DNA of 7,461 nt from CAZSRL01 sp964609615 (GTDB lineage: Bacteria; Bacillota_I; Bacilli_A; RF39; UBA660): positions 1 through 7,461 of the forward strand of contig CAZSRL010000034.1 in the NCBI GenBank assembly GCA_964609615.1. The letters run 5' to 3'. Shown in pieces: positions 6,659 through 7,461 of the stretch (position 1 is the first letter of the stretch; each line of letters begins with the position of its first letter). Position numbers and translations under genes: made by a program. The notes under the pieces were generated by a model that was not told the origin of the DNA, ran no database searches, and was given only the letters and a program-made list of their open reading frames with translations.

Positions 6659-7461
6659 CAACTACAAATACAAACCCGGAATCTATTTTACTGCGACTTT
6701 TATTATAACCTATGCTCTCTGGTTTTCAGCAGCATACTTAAGTTTTCACGATGATAGCGGAGTGTACATATTATTAGCGTTACTTGGAATGATGGTACCT
6801 TTTCTTGTTTCACTTTTTATGATATTTACGTCTAAAAACTCAGCCTTAAAAAAGGATTTTATCAATCGGCTTATCAATATCAAGTTAATAAAACCAAAAT
6901 TAATACTGGCATTTTTTTTAATAATGCCGCTGACTGTTCTGGTATCCATCTTTCTTTCTCTTCCGTTTGGCGGATCGACTTCCCAACTTCAATTTGCTGA
7001 AAATTACTCTTTTTCATCAGGGTTTGTACCTGCATTTCTTACTCTTATCCTGGCTTCAACTTTTGAAGAGCTTGGGTGGAGAGGATACGGTTTTGAAAGT
7101 CTACAGAGCCGGAACACTTTCTTTACGGCATCGATTGTTTTCAGTATACTCTGGTCGCTCTGGCATTTCCCGCTGATCTTTATCAATAACATGTATCAGT
7201 ACGAGATTTTCCACGAAAACATCTGGTATGCTGTGAATTTTTTTGTCAGCATCATTCCTATGGGAGTGATTATTAGCTGGCTCTACATAAAGAATGGGAA
7301 AAGTGTTCTGGCAGTAATTCTTATTCACATTGTCATAAATTTCTCGCAGGAAGCTCTGCAAATGACCCAGTTTGCAAAGTGCATTGAAACTCTGGTTGTT
7401 ACTGTTGTTGCTGCCATTATTCTTGCATCAGATAAAAAGATGTTTTTTTCGAAAGGACATC
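6651..7461 (+). CDS. CPBP-family (Rce1/Abi-type) intramembrane metalloprotease, open at window end
   Basis: An integral membrane protein of the CPBP family, whose members act as intramembrane glutamate/metal-type proteases related to eukaryotic Rce1. It starts at ATG 6651, has 270 codons in view and no stop by the last base, so it is probably only slightly short of its C-terminus (family members are often 250-300 residues). About eight hydrophobic segments are visible: near 10-32, 38-60, 82-105, 124-138, 157-178, 194-213, 218-233 and 245-260. The family signature is complete: EELGWRG at 139-145 (E139, E140, R144), WSLWHFP at 168-174 (H172), and HIVIN at 226-230 (H226, N230). Its natural substrate is unknown. 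It is monocistronic relative to the upstream operon, with a ~785-base gap, its own ribosome binding site and a higher GC share (26 of 60 in 7081-7140). Some relatives are labelled abortive infection proteins, but nothing here shows an antiviral role. Confidence 0.9.
   Translation, partial: MIPNYKYKPGIYFTATFIITYALWFSAAYLSFHDDSGVYILLALLGMMVPFLVSLFMIFTSKNSALKKDFINRLINIKLIKPKLILAFFLIMPLTVLVSIFLSLPFGGSTSQLQFAENYSFSSGFVPAFLTLILASTFEELGWRGYGFESLQSRNTFFTASIVFSILWSLWHFPLIFINNMYQYEIFHENIWYAVNFFVSIIPMGVIISWLYIKNGKSVLAVILIHIVINFSQEALQMTQFAKCIETLVVTVVAAIILASDKKMFFSKGH

Noticed and set aside
6746..7361. Several 60-86 codon frames on both strands at the right end
   Set aside because: All lie inside the CPBP gene in other frames. 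The real frame has the full protease signature and runs off the window end.
1..7461. CRISPR array
   Set aside because: No regularly spaced repeats with unique spacers. The only tandem repeat is the two-unit 35-bp duplication without spacer.

Overview
The window looks like a piece of an AT-rich archaeal chromosome, most plausibly Methanosarcina or a close relative. The clues are indirect. There are long, gene-poor spacers full of decayed coding scraps. One spacer holds the tail of an IS256-family (mutator-type) transposase of a kind common in that genus. The last gene has an AGGTGA ribosome binding site that fits the archaeal 16S rRNA 3' end. No rRNA, tRNA or other phylogenetic marker is present, so this assignment is an inference.

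Layout: positions 1-886 hold no intact gene. They contain the C-terminal remnant of an IS256-type transposase on the minus strand (262-516), two short coding-like scraps near 638-829, and a 12-bp inverted repeat (58-69 / 705-716) that brackets the remnant. Positions 887-5865 are a compact two-gene, very AT-rich restriction-modification operon on the plus strand. The first gene encodes a 1029-residue single-chain nuclease-methyltransferase-specificity protein (type IIG, Eco57I-like). The second encodes a ~630-residue N6-adenine methyltransferase and starts inside the stop codon of the first (ATGA overlap). Positions 5866-6650 are again non-coding, with a nested inverted repeat (5887-6003), unrecognised coding-like fragments, and a 35-bp tandem duplication abutting the next gene. 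Positions 6651-7461 encode a CPBP-family (Rce1/Abi-type) membrane metalloprotease that is still open where the window ends. It is clearly less AT-rich than the R-M genes.

How it works together: both R-M proteins carry an SAM-binding motif I and an NPPY catalytic motif, so both should methylate adenine N6. Only the first also has a PD-(D/E)xK-type nuclease region. This matches the Eco57I arrangement, where a bifunctional restriction enzyme that also methylates is paired with a separate methyltransferase giving fuller protection of an asymmetric site. The operon looks horizontally acquired: a distinct AT-rich cassette between transposon debris and a core-like membrane protein gene. I see no link between the CPBP gene and the R-M genes beyond being neighbours. 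I did not find a wholly new system. The best candidates for a second look are the paired methyltransferase design, the duplicated ribosome-binding/start region before the CPBP gene, and the nested palindrome behind the R-M operon.
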